A program made the position numbers and the translations under genes. Under the pieces are notes generated by a model. The model was given only the letters and a program-made list of their open reading frames with translations, had not been told where the DNA came from and searched no databases. From positions 1,116,001 to 1,180,000 of the forward strand of contig DAJPGJ010000001.1 in assembly GCA_025992705.1 (NCBI GenBank): 64,000 nt of DNA, read 5' to 3'. Below, piece by piece: positions 8,711 to 16,650 of the stretch. The stretch's first letter is position 1. Each line of letters begins with the position of its first letter. The stretch is from Coriobacteriaceae bacterium. Lineage in GTDB: Bacteria > Actinomycetota > Coriobacteriia > Coriobacteriales > QAMH01.

Positions 8711-9373
8711 ATGTTCACGGACATCCAAATTGCCCCGTCCATACTGAGCGCCGATTTCGCTAATCTCGAACGCGACGTGCGCATGATTTCTGCGGCAGGA
8801 GCCGACTGGATACACGTCGACGTGATGGATGGCCACTTCGTTCCCAATCTCACCATTGGCCCCGCACATGTCAAGATGCTCAAGCGCGTGACTGACGTGC
8901 CGCTTGACGTGCATCTGATGATCGACAACCCCGAGGTACAGGTGCCCTGGTACATCGAGGCGGGTGCCGATTCCGTAACCGTTCATGTCGAGGTTTGCGA
9001 CGATGCCGCATCCATGCTTCGCACCATTAGGGATGCCGGCGTGAAGGTGGGCATCTCGCTCAACCCCGAGACGGATGTATCTGCGCTCGAGGGCCTGCTC
9101 GGGCTCGTTGACCTGGTGCTCGTGATGAGCGTGCATCCCGGTTTTGGTGGCCAGTCCTTCATCGAGAGCTCGCCTGCCAAGATCGCGGCAATTGTCGAGA
9201 TGTGCAAGGCTGAAGGCGCAGCGCCGCTCATTGAGGTCGATGGAGGCATCGGCGTGGCGACGGCGCCGCTCGTACGTGCCGCCGGCGCTGACGTGCTCGT
9301 GGCGGGAAGCGCCATCTTCTGTGCGGATGACCCGGCAGCGGCATTGAGAGGCGTCCGCGATGCCTGCCGCTAG
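8711..9373 (+). CDS. rpe: Ribulose-phosphate 3-epimerase
   Basis: The 220-residue TIM-barrel protein contains IAPSILSADFANL, HVDVMDGHFVPN, HLMIDNPE and VMSVHPGFGGQ, which carry the metal-binding histidines and aspartates of Rpe. It interconverts ribulose-5-phosphate and xylulose-5-phosphate in the pentose phosphate pathway. The last 14 bases overlap the start of the following cysteine desulfurase gene, so translation is probably coupled. Confidence 0.96.
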   Translation: MFTDIQIAPSILSADFANLERDVRMISAAGADWIHVDVMDGHFVPNLTIGPAHVKMLKRVTDVPLDVHLMIDNPEVQVPWYIEAGADSVTVHVEVCDDAASMLRTIRDAGVKVGISLNPETDVSALEGLLGLVDLVLVMSVHPGFGGQSFIESSPAKIAAIVEMCKAEGAAPLIEVDGGIGVATAPLVRAAGADVLVAGSAIFCADDPAAALRGVRDACR

Positions 9374-10526
9374 CGCCCATCGCGTCTATCTTGACTACGC
9401 CGCGACCGCTCCCTTCGACGAGCGCCTGTATCCCGTGCTGCATGATGCTAGCTGGGCAAACGCCAACGCACTCTATACCGAGGGTCGCGAAGCGGCTACG
9501 CAGCTGCGTGATGCGCGCGCCCGCATAGCCCGTGCGCTTGGAGCGCATGCACCCTCCGAGGTCATCTTCACTTCGGGTGGCTCCGAAGCTGACAACATGG
9601 CCATCAAGGGGCTTGCAAAACCCGTTGCAGGAGCTGCACATACGCATGTCATCGTCTCGGCAATCGAGCATCATGCGGTTCTGCATGCTGCCGATGCGCT
9701 CAAATCCGCTGGCTACAAGGTCGATAGGCTCATGCCGGGTTCTGATGGCATCATCGTCCCCGAAGCACTCGAGCGCCAGCTTGCCGCAATCGAAGATGCA
9801 GGGGATGCCTGCTGCCTCGTCTGCGTGCAGGCGGTCAATAACGAGCTTGGCACGATTCAGCCCATCGAAGAGCTCGCGCTCATCACACACGAGCATGGCG
9901 CCCTATTCGCATGCGATGCCGTGCAGGCACTTGGCAAGATCGCCCTCGATCTCGAGGCAAGCGGCGTTGATGCCTGCGCGTTTTCCGCTCACAAGATTGG
10001 CGCGCCCAAGGGCGTCGGGGCGCTCTACCTGCGACGCGGCACGCGTATCGCGGCGCTCATTCACGGGGGCGGTCAGGAGGCCGGCCTGCGCAGCGGCACC
10101 TCCAACGTGCCCGGTGCCCGTGCCTTCGCCCAGGCAGTCGAATACGCCATCGCCGAGCGCGAGCAGACCTGGAGCCATGTATTAGCGCTACGCACGCGCC
10201 TGCTCGATGCCATATCCCGCGCGGGTTATGCGCACGATTTGCGCGTCACGCTCAAGGACGATGCGGATGTCGTTCCGCACATCCTCTCCCTGTACGTGAA
10301 GGGCCTCGAAGGCGAGACGGCCGTGCTGCGCTGCGACAATGCTGGTTTCGCGATCTCGTCCGGATCGGCATGCTCAACGTCCTCACTTGATCCGAGTCAT
10401 GTGCTCGCGGCCATCGGGCTTTCCCGCGATGACGCCCTCGGTGGCATTCGCCTGTCCTTCGGCAGGAACACGAGCGTCGAGGACATCGATCGCTTTATCG
10501 AGATCCTTCCGGAGGTGCTGCGATGA
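9360..10526 (+). CDS. Cysteine desulfurase, NifS/IscS family (class V aminotransferase)
   Basis: The 388-residue PLP enzyme begins VYLDYAATAPFD and has FTSGGSEADNMAIKG, HHAVL and the PLP lysine K212 in SAHKIGAPKG. The loop cysteine C338 in SGSACSTSSLDPS is the persulfide-forming residue. It mobilises sulfur from cysteine for Fe-S clusters or tRNA thiolation. No IscU/SufU scaffold gene is adjacent; thiI, which needs such a donor, lies 17 kb downstream. The presence of a cysteine followed by SS on a long loop resembles the IscS/NifS group more than SufS, but the exact role is not decided here. Confidence 0.9.
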   Translation: MPAASAHRVYLDYAATAPFDERLYPVLHDASWANANALYTEGREAATQLRDARARIARALGAHAPSEVIFTSGGSEADNMAIKGLAKPVAGAAHTHVIVSAIEHHAVLHAADALKSAGYKVDRLMPGSDGIIVPEALERQLAAIEDAGDACCLVCVQAVNNELGTIQPIEELALITHEHGALFACDAVQALGKIALDLEASGVDACAFSAHKIGAPKGVGALYLRRGTRIAALIHGGGQEAGLRSGTSNVPGARAFAQAVEYAIAEREQTWSHVLALRTRLLDAISRAGYAHDLRVTLKDDADVVPHILSLYVKGLEGETAVLRCDNAGFAISSGSACSTSSLDPSHVLAAIGLSRDDALGGIRLSFGRNTSVEDIDRFIEILPEVLR

Positions 10527-11344
10527 ACGAACGCATAGACTGCCACTCGCATTCGGCTTACTCCGGCCATGGCTCGGGCTCAGTTGCCGACATGGTTCTT
10601 CGTGCCGAAGAGCTCGGGCTCTCGACCTTCGCGCAGACCGAGCACCTCGTCCTTCCCGAAGGCATGGACCCGGATTTCGAGACCTCCATGTCGCCGCAGA
10701 CGATGGAGCGCTATCTTGCCGAACTGCACGAGCAGCGTGAACGGTTGCGCGAGAAGGGGAGTGCCCTCGAGCTCGTGATCGGCATCGAGGCAGATTGGCT
10801 ACCCGGACGCACCGATGAACTCGTCGAGCTCTGCAAGCCATTCGAATACGTGCTCGGCTCGGTGCACTTCATAGACATGCGTCCCATCGATGACTCGCGC
10901 GACCTGAGCGTATGGGACGATTATGGCGTCGATGGCCTTTGGCGGGCCTATTTCGAGTCCTGGCTCGACATGGCGGCACACCCCGGCCCCATCATGTGCT
11001 TTGCGCATCCCGACCTGCCGAAGAAGTACGGCTGGCATCCGGGTTTCGACGCGAGGGAGTACAATTACGAGATGGCACAGGCGGCAGCGCGTTCGGGCCG
11101 CATGGTCGAGGTGAACACCGCCGGTCTGCGCAAGGACGCGCACGAGATGTATCCCGCGCTCGAAATGCTCCGCTCCTTTCACGATGCGGGCGTCGAGTGC
11201 ACGATCGGCAGCGACGCCCATGCGCCTAAGGACGTCGCGGCGAACTTCGACGATGCCGTCGGACTCATGCGCCAGGCAGGGTATGGGAAACTCACCGTGC
11301 CGACGCCCGATGGCGATCGGCGTCATATCGTGATCGAAGACTAG
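10523..11344 (+). CDS. PHP-family phosphatase, histidinol-phosphatase-like
   Basis: The 273-residue protein opens with IDCHSHSAYSGHG, the HxH metal motif of PHP phosphoesterases, and continues with AQTEHL, IGIEADWL, LGSVHFID, FAHPDLPK and GSDAHAPKDVA, giving the full trinuclear metal site set. This matches HisK-type histidinol-phosphate phosphatases. The start overlaps the cysteine desulfurase stop by 4 bases. No other his genes are in view, so histidine synthesis is likely but a different phosphomonoester cannot be excluded. Confidence 0.85.
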   Translation: MNERIDCHSHSAYSGHGSGSVADMVLRAEELGLSTFAQTEHLVLPEGMDPDFETSMSPQTMERYLAELHEQRERLREKGSALELVIGIEADWLPGRTDELVELCKPFEYVLGSVHFIDMRPIDDSRDLSVWDDYGVDGLWRAYFESWLDMAAHPGPIMCFAHPDLPKKYGWHPGFDAREYNYEMAQAAARSGRMVEVNTAGLRKDAHEMYPALEMLRSFHDAGVECTIGSDAHAPKDVAANFDDAVGLMRQAGYGKLTVPTPDGDRRHIVIED

Positions 11345-11358
11345 GACGGGGAGAGGCT

Positions 11359-12192
11359 ATGACGGCTCCGAAGACGATAGGCGAACTCGAGAACGGGCTC
11401 TTCGCGGCCTTTCCGCGCGAGGATGCGGAATGCTGGGACCAGCCGGGCCTGGCCGTGGGCAACCGCGAACGTGCCGTAGGCAAGATTGCCGTCGCGCTCG
11501 ACATGAGCGACGCGAACGTCATCGCGGCATCCGACGCTGGGTGCGACGTCCTCGTGACGCATCATCCCGCCTTCATCAAGGAAGGACCCGCCGAGTTCGG
11601 CCCCGAGTCACAGCCGAGCGCGCCTGGTCCCGGGCGCATGGTCTACGAGGCGATCGAGCGGGGCGTGGCGACGATTGCCATGCACACCAACGCCGATCGC
11701 GCGATAGCGACGCGCGAGCGCTTCGCGGCCATTATGGGCTGCTCGTGTCTGGGTAACTGCGAAACGGTCCTTGATCCGCGCTTGTGCGCGCAGGACAAGG
11801 GCTTTGGCGCCCTCCTCGTTCCGGATTGGGACACGAATCCGACGCTTGGCGTTATCGCCGAGCTTGCGGCGCGCAACTTCGATTGCCATCCGCGCGTCTG
11901 GGGTGACCCGGAGCGCCAAATCAATCGCATTGCCTTCTTGAATGGCTCCTGGAGTGATTCCGAGCTCTACGAACGATGCATCGCTGCTGGTATCGACTGC
12001 ATGATTGTCGGAGAGACGCGTTATCATCTGTGCGTTGACGCGCAACCCTATCTCTCGGTTGTCGAACTTGGCCACGATTGCTCGGAGCTTCCCATTGTTG
12101 ATGTGCTCATCGACGCTTTGCTTGCATGTGGCATAGTCCGAGACGATATCGTTGATCTGCGAGGGTCTCACCGTAATTGGTGGACGGCGTGA
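11359..12192 (+). CDS. Nif3-like dinuclear metal centre protein
   Basis: The 277-residue protein has CWDQPGLAVG at residues 25-34, VTHHPAFIKE with paired histidines, IAMHTNAD, and a C-terminal VDVLIDALLACG segment. These match the NIF3/YbgI/DUF34 family, which binds two metals and has been annotated as GTP cyclohydrolase I type 2; the cellular role remains debated. It is 15 bases upstream of the zinc-ribbon coiled-coil gene, a pairing seen in many Gram-positive genomes. Confidence 0.85.
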   Translation: MTAPKTIGELENGLFAAFPREDAECWDQPGLAVGNRERAVGKIAVALDMSDANVIAASDAGCDVLVTHHPAFIKEGPAEFGPESQPSAPGPGRMVYEAIERGVATIAMHTNADRAIATRERFAAIMGCSCLGNCETVLDPRLCAQDKGFGALLVPDWDTNPTLGVIAELAARNFDCHPRVWGDPERQINRIAFLNGSWSDSELYERCIAAGIDCMIVGETRYHLCVDAQPYLSVVELGHDCSELPIVDVLIDALLACGIVRDDIVDLRGSHRNWWTA

Positions 12193-12207
12193 GAAGGAGA
12201 TTGACCC

Positions 12208-12933
12208 ATGTCCGATAGCAAGGTGCTTCTCGATTTGCAGGACTGCGATACGCAGATCATGCGTTCCAAGCGAGAGCTGGACGAGCTACCCGAGCTCAAG
12301 GCGATCATGGATTGCCGCGCAAAGCGCAAGGAAATCAAGGGCAAGCAAGACCAGGTCGTGGAACTTCTCGACGAGGTCGAGGGCAAGCTTGCCAAACTCC
12401 AGGCCGAGGAGGAACGCGTCATCGCCAAGATCAAGGCCCTGCAGGAAAAGCTCGACACGAACGCAGATTACCGTGCCACCGCATCCATCACACGCGATAT
12501 GGAGGGCCAGGTCAAGCGTCAGAAGAACATCGTCATCGAACAAGACGAGTTGCTCGAGCGCCAGATAAAGGTCGATAACCTTGCCGAGCAGGTGGCTCAG
12601 GCCCTTGCCAAGACCGATCACGCCGAGGCGCATCATACCGAGAGCTTCAAGCAGAAGGGTGGCGCGATCAAGGCGCGTATCGGCGAGCTCGAGACCAAAC
12701 GCGCTGAGCTCATCGCCCAGCTCGACCCGGCCATGGCGCAACGCTATGAGGCATTGCGTGCCGAGAAGAACGGCGTCGCCGTCTCCCGTCTCGAAGACGA
12801 CCATTGCACGGCATGTCGATCGACCATCCTCGATGGTATGCTCGCCAAGTTGCGCAAGGGCGACGAGATCGCCGAATGTCCCAATTGCCATCGCATGATG
12901 GTCGTCTCGCAAGGGGAGGGGGATGCCTCGTGA
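12208..12933 (+). CDS. Coiled-coil protein with C-terminal C4 zinc ribbon
   Basis: Residues 1-180 are strongly charged heptad-rich helix (many Lys, Glu and Gln), followed by a zinc ribbon made by CTACRS and CPNCHRMM near the C terminus. The architecture matches the C4-type zinc-ribbon family (DUF164/CT398-like) usually found next to nif3 and rnhA-like genes. Chlamydial and Helicobacter homologues have been connected with secretion or flagella, but no firm function is known here. It overlaps coaBC by 4 bases, so the two are translationally coupled. Confidence 0.82.
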   Translation: MSDSKVLLDLQDCDTQIMRSKRELDELPELKAIMDCRAKRKEIKGKQDQVVELLDEVEGKLAKLQAEEERVIAKIKALQEKLDTNADYRATASITRDMEGQVKRQKNIVIEQDELLERQIKVDNLAEQVAQALAKTDHAEAHHTESFKQKGGAIKARIGELETKRAELIAQLDPAMAQRYEALRAEKNGVAVSRLEDDHCTACRSTILDGMLAKLRKGDEIAECPNCHRMMVVSQGEGDAS

Positions 12934-14096
12934 TTTTGCTGGGCGTCACGGGCTGCATCGCGGCCTACAAGTCGTGCGAGATATTGAGGCTGCTTCAAAA
13001 GGCCGGTCAAGATGCCAAGGTCGTCATGACCGAGCATGCCACCGAGTTCGTGGGCCCTACCACCTTTCGGGCGCTCTCGGGCCATGAGGTTGCCGTCGGG
13101 CTCTTCGACGAGCCGGGTGATCCCATCCATCACGTCTCCCTTGCCAAGGAGCCTGACGTATTTCTTGTCGCGCCTGCCACGGCGAACGTCATTGCGAAGA
13201 TTGCGCGAGGAGTTGCCGATGAACTGCTTACCACGACGGCACTTGCCACGAAGGCGCCACTTGTCATAGCGCCTGCCATGAATGTCGAGATGTGGCGCGA
13301 TGCTGCCACGCAGGAAAACATTGCCACGCTCGAGGCACGCGGTTGCACCATCGTGTATCCCGATAGCGGCTACCTTGCCTGCGGAGATGTCGGAGCGGGA
13401 CGTCTGGCCGAGCCGGAAGCCATCGTGCAGGCAACGCTCGACGTGCTTGCGCGCTCGCGTGACATGGAGGGCATGCACGTTCTCGTAACGGCAGGCCCCA
13501 CCCAAGAACCGCTCGATCCCGTACGCTATATCAGCAACGGAAGCAGCGGCAAATCCGGTTATGCCATCGCGGCGGAGGCACGAGACCGGGGAGCGCAGGT
13601 CACGCTCGTTTCTGGCCCTGTCGCGCTTACCGCTCCCGAGGGCGTCGAAGTCATCCCCGTGCGCACGGCTGACGAGATGCTTGATGCGTGCTGGAGTCCT
13701 TTCGCCCATGCCGATATCGCCGTCTTCGTCGCGGCCGTCTCGGATTGGAAACCAGAGGCGGTTCGGGAGCAGAAAATCAAGCACGATGGGGAGGACCTGC
13801 TGGTCAGGTTCGTTCCCAACCCCGATATCGCGGCGACGCTTGCGGCAGACAAGGGCGCTACCAAGGTCGTGACCTACGCAGCAGAGACGTGTGACGTGCT
13901 CGAGAACGCCAAGAGGAAGCTTGCCGCGAAGAACGCCGACCTCGTCGTCGCCAATGACGTCTCTGGCGAGCTCGGCATGGGCTCTGCCGACAACCGCGTT
14001 TGGTTCGTGAGTGCCGATGGTACAGACGAGCTTCCCGTGCTCCCCAAGCGCCTTATCGCCCGCACGCTCTTCGACCGGTTGCTCAATCGTCCGTAG
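12930..14096 (+). CDS. coaBC: Bifunctional phosphopantothenoylcysteine decarboxylase / phosphopantothenate-cysteine ligase
   Basis: The 388-residue product has the CoaC flavoprotein half (LLGVTGCIAAYKS, VAPATANVIAKIA, APAMNVEMW) and the CoaB half (TAGPTQEPLDPVR, ISNGSSGKSGYAIA, VAAVSDWKP, KKxK-like EQKIKHDG). Together they make 4'-phosphopantetheine from phosphopantothenate and cysteine in CoA synthesis. I chose GTG 12930, which overlaps the previous stop and places the flavin-binding motif at residue 3; the longer open frame starts inside the upstream gene. GGGGAGGGGG at 12912-12921 is the likely ribosome site. Confidence 0.94.
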   Translation: MILLGVTGCIAAYKSCEILRLLQKAGQDAKVVMTEHATEFVGPTTFRALSGHEVAVGLFDEPGDPIHHVSLAKEPDVFLVAPATANVIAKIARGVADELLTTTALATKAPLVIAPAMNVEMWRDAATQENIATLEARGCTIVYPDSGYLACGDVGAGRLAEPEAIVQATLDVLARSRDMEGMHVLVTAGPTQEPLDPVRYISNGSSGKSGYAIAAEARDRGAQVTLVSGPVALTAPEGVEVIPVRTADEMLDACWSPFAHADIAVFVAAVSDWKPEAVREQKIKHDGEDLLVRFVPNPDIAATLAADKGATKVVTYAAETCDVLENAKRKLAAKNADLVVANDVSGELGMGSADNRVWFVSADGTDELPVLPKRLIARTLFDRLLNRP

Positions 14097-14119
14097 ACGA
14101 GCGTGATCGGGGGCAAACA

Positions 14120-14962
14120 ATGCAACAAGAACTCGTCATAGGCTGTCATCTCTCGTCGAGTAAGGGTTATGAGGCGATGGCCCGCACGGCGCAGGACATC
14201 GGAGCCAATACGTTTGCCTTCTTCACGCGCAATCCTCGCGGTGGTGCCACCAAGGCCATCGACCCCGAGGACATCAAGCGCTTCGAGAGTGCTTGCGAGG
14301 AGATCGGCATGGGAACGATCGTCGCGCATGGTTCCTATACGATTAATCCTTGCTCTGCCAAGGAGTCAGTACGTGAGTTTGCATGTGTGGCGCTCGATGA
14401 TGATTTGGCACGCATGGAGTACACGCCTGGACAGTACTTCAACATGCATCCGGGCTCTCATACGGGTCAAGGCGTCGAGGTGGGTATCGAGCAGATTGCC
14501 GAGACTCTGAACCAAGTCATCACGGCCGACCAGACGACGACGCTGTTGCTCGAGACGATGGCGGGAAAGGGGTCGGAAGTCGGCTCGACCTTCAAGGAAC
14601 TTGCCGCGATTCGCGAGCGCATGGACCATCCCGAGAAGGTCGGCGTATGCCTCGATACCTGTCATGTCTGGGATGCGGGCTACGACATCAAGGATGATCT
14701 CGACGGCGTACTTGACGAGTTTGACAAGCTCATCGGTATCGACCATCTCAAGGCGCTACATGTCAATGATTCGCTCAACGTGTGCGGGGCTCATAAGGAT
14801 CGCCATGCACGAATCGGCGAGGGCGAGATAGGGGCAGATGCCCTCGTCCGCGTGGTCAAACATCCCGCGCTGCAGGGTCTCCCGTGCATCCTCGAGACCC
14901 CCAATGAGCTTGATGGCTATGCAAAGGAGATCGCTTTCTTTCGCGATGCGGTGAGGGGATAG
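14120..14962 (+). CDS. nfo: Endonuclease IV (AP endonuclease)
   Basis: The 280-residue protein contains GCHLSSSKGYEAM, FFTRNPRG, AHGSYTINPC, NMHPGSHTGQG, LLETMAGKGSE, VGVCLDTCHVWDAGYD and ALHVNDS, which carry the metal ligands of endonuclease IV. It cleaves abasic sites and some oxidised bases. ATG 14120 is 23 bases after coaBC; upstream in-frame codons lie inside coaBC. It faces a convergent SRAP gene, so two abasic-site proteins sit tail to tail. Confidence 0.95.
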   Translation: MQQELVIGCHLSSSKGYEAMARTAQDIGANTFAFFTRNPRGGATKAIDPEDIKRFESACEEIGMGTIVAHGSYTINPCSAKESVREFACVALDDDLARMEYTPGQYFNMHPGSHTGQGVEVGIEQIAETLNQVITADQTTTLLLETMAGKGSEVGSTFKELAAIRERMDHPEKVGVCLDTCHVWDAGYDIKDDLDGVLDEFDKLIGIDHLKALHVNDSLNVCGAHKDRHARIGEGEIGADALVRVVKHPALQGLPCILETPNELDGYAKEIAFFRDAVRG

Positions 14963-14990
14963 CGCAGTGTAATTCGTCTGCGCCTTTGTC
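14962..14990 (+). terminator. Weak terminator after nfo
   Basis: GCGCAG (14962-14967) and CTGCGC (14978-14983) form a 6-bp stem followed by ctttgtcc. The stem is GC-rich but the T tract is short and the stem begins at the last base of nfo, so this is only a moderate call. Confidence 0.4.
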
Positions 14991-15009
14991 CATTAGCATC
15001 CAGACGTTT

Positions 15010-15636
15010 CTATATCGCCGGCGCACATTCGAGCGTGATGGCATCGCGGTTCGCGAGGCTTGCGTAGTCGCCGCTGAACCAGATTGGCAGTTCTTCTTGA
15101 CGCACGATGAGTGGCATGCGGTGATGCACCGGCATCATGCTTGCGTTTGCCTGCGTCGTCATCATCGAGAAGCAATCATCCTTCCAGATGCAGCCGACGA
15201 GCATGACATCGCTGGCGGAGGACACGAATTCGTAGGGACGTTTGATGGGCCGTCCCGTCTTGGGTGAGGAGACGGTCTCTGACTCGTGCGTCTCGAAGAA
15301 CGAGCGTACGGGAAGTATGCAGCGACGATGCGTTATCGAGTCGTGCCACAGGGGCTTTGCGGCGCTTTCGATGCGTGTGTTGAAGATGACACCGGGCTTC
15401 CACGATTGACCGAAGCCCCAGGATAGCTCGCGAGCGAGTAGCGCACTGTTGGGAACGCTCCTGGAGCCGAGCGCGGTATCGAAGTTAGCCACGATGAGCG
15501 GGGCGTTTGACTGAGGGTACACCTTAATGGGCAGCTCAAGTTGGCGGGGTTCAACGCACAGAGGCTTCCGGGCAGTGATTTCCTCTATGAGCTTGAGCAC
15601 CTCGTCATAGGTAAGTATGTCGCATTCCTTGCACAT
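15010..15636 (-). CDS. SRAP (HMCES/YedK-type) abasic-site processing protein
   Basis: The 208-residue protein starts MCKECD; Cys2 becomes the N-terminal nucleophile that crosslinks to abasic DNA in this family. Other markers are FNTRIESAAKP (the NAR-E-like block), RRCILPVRSFFETHE with the catalytic glutamate, and VHHRMPLIV with the catalytic histidine. The CxxC at residues 2-5 and a longer spacer before the first conserved block differ from E. coli YedK. In the family the protein shields abasic sites in single-stranded DNA. It is convergent with nfo. Confidence 0.85.
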   Translation of the reverse strand: MCKECDILTYDEVLKLIEEITARKPLCVEPRQLELPIKVYPQSNAPLIVANFDTALGSRSVPNSALLARELSWGFGQSWKPGVIFNTRIESAAKPLWHDSITHRRCILPVRSFFETHESETVSSPKTGRPIKRPYEFVSSASDVMLVGCIWKDDCFSMMTTQANASMMPVHHRMPLIVRQEELPIWFSGDYASLANRDAITLECAPAI

Positions 15637-15670
15637 GGACCCATGGTAGCCCTTTTTGATTCATTGTCAC

Positions 15671-15839
15671 GGCGGGCAGGCGCTCCATGAAGCGGAGGTC
15701 CAAGGAAGCGAGCCATAGAGAACGTGAAGAGAGCGGGCAGGTGCTACGCGTAGCGGAGGTCCAAGGGAGCGAGCCGTAAAGACCGCGAAGCGGGCTGTCG
15801 GGGAGCGACCGTCGGAGCGTAGCGTAGCGCCTGCCCGCC
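15671..15839. repeat. Large palindromic repeat, family A, copy 1 (two nested units)
   Basis: Outer arms ggcgggcaggcgct (15671-15684) and agcgcctgcccgcc (15826-15839) are exact reverse complements; an inner arm near 15734 (gcgggcaggtgct) can pair with the same right end, and the phrase gcggaggtccaaggRagcgagcc occurs twice in tandem. A core with the small hairpin ccgc-gaa-gcgg at 15783-15793 recurs at 50.6 kb and, on the minus strand, at 38.6 kb. With the next repeat and the pyrR leader it accounts for most of the 393-base gap 15637-16029. Confidence 0.8.
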
Positions 15840-15867
15840 CGGGCTTGAGATGGAGGTAAAAAACGAG

Positions 15868-15912
15868 ATTTCTCGACTTCGCTCACTTCGTTCGCTCCGC
15901 TCGAAATGACAG
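15868..15912. repeat. Short dispersed-repeat-like sequence
   Basis: A block rich in ttcgctcacttcgttcgctc ending cgctcgaaatgacag, with a partial echo at 15934-15948 (cctcgctcgaaatgaca). Similar low-complexity palindromic blocks are scattered in many bacterial genomes. No coding or promoter signal is evident. Confidence 0.5.
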
Positions 15913-15958
15913 GGGGGGTAGGTCGCTGTATCCTCGCTCGAAATGACAATGCGTCCGT

Positions 15959-15966
15959 GCTAGTAT
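15959..15966 (+). promoter_or_regulatory. Probable extended -10 promoter of pyrRBC
   Basis: TG-c-TAGTAT lies 17 bases before the conserved AACCTTTAA block of the leader. carA has TG-c-TATAGT in the equivalent place. No clear -35 is visible. The inferred start of transcription, near 15973, would put the whole PyrR hairpin in the 5' leader. Confidence 0.45.
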
Positions 15967-15982
15967 GACCTGGACAGTTCCA

Positions 15983-16020
15983 AACCTTTAAATGGCGGTC
16001 CCGAGAGGCCGACAAGGGAG
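15983..16020 (+). promoter_or_regulatory. PyrR-binding RNA hairpin over the pyrR ribosome binding site
   Basis: The leader has AACCTTTAA, then 3 bases, then GCGGTCCCGAGAGGCCGAC and AAGGGAG. GGUC/GGCC closes a loop that fits the known PyrR loop consensus UCCnGnGAGR. CCUUU can pair with the AAGGG Shine-Dalgarno, so PyrR binding would be expected to hide the ribosome site. The carA leader has the same parts at the same spacing with compatible base changes. Confidence 0.82.
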
Positions 16021-16029
16021 TAGGTGATT

Positions 16030-16650
16030 ATGTCAGATCTGACGAAGACGGTCGTCATGGACGCGGCTGCCATCGACCGCTCGCTCACGCGCATCGCGCA
16101 CGAAATCCTCGAATCCAATGATGGTGCCCAGAGCATCGCGCTCGTCGGCATCGTGACCCGCGGTGACCTTCTCGCCGCGAGTCTTGCCAAGCGCATCGAG
16201 CAAATCGAGGGGGTGAAGGTACCCGTTGGCAGGCTCGACATCAGCTTCTACCGCGACGATGTCGAGAACTTCCTCGCGCCGGTCGTGCATACAACCGAAA
16301 TCCCCTTTACACTCGAGGGCAAGACGGTCGTGCTCGTCGATGACGTGCTCTATACCGGACGCACCATTCGCGCGGCCATGGACGCCCTCATGGATTACGG
16401 TCGTCCCGATCGCATCCAGCTTGCGGTGTTGGTCGATCGTGGCCATCGCGAGCTTCCCATTCGTGCGGACTTCGTCGGCAAGAACGTTCCGAGTAGCAAG
16501 GATGAGTCGGTTCGCTTTTTCGCCGACGTTATCGACGGTCGCACGAGCGTCGAGATACTTCAGGCGCAGGGTCACATCGGATCGGCGCCCGTTCAGAGCA
16601 CGGGCGAGCTTTCGCAAGCCTTCAACAAGGTCCTCGGAGGTGAACGCTGA
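16030..16650 (+). CDS. pyrR: PyrR, pyrimidine operon RNA-binding regulator / uracil phosphoribosyltransferase
   Basis: The 206-residue protein has the PRPP-binding loop VVLVDDVLYTGRTIRAA and the RPDRIQLAVLVDRGHRELPI segment typical of PyrR, with IVTRGD near the N terminus. It senses UMP and represses pyr gene expression by binding leader RNA; many members also convert uracil plus PRPP to UMP. I chose ATG 16030 because AAGGGAG ends 9 bases upstream; GTG 16024 is too close. The C-terminal 25 residues extend past the usual fold and are of unknown use. It overlaps pyrB by one base. Confidence 0.94.
   Translation: MSDLTKTVVMDAAAIDRSLTRIAHEILESNDGAQSIALVGIVTRGDLLAASLAKRIEQIEGVKVPVGRLDISFYRDDVENFLAPVVHTTEIPFTLEGKTVVLVDDVLYTGRTIRAAMDALMDYGRPDRIQLAVLVDRGHRELPIRADFVGKNVPSSKDESVRFFADVIDGRTSVEILQAQGHIGSAPVQSTGELSQAFNKVLGGER

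Noticed and set aside
15661..15912. Tandem phrases considered as a CRISPR array
   Set aside because: Only two imperfect units with palindromic arms and no regular spacers; they match a dispersed repeat family instead.
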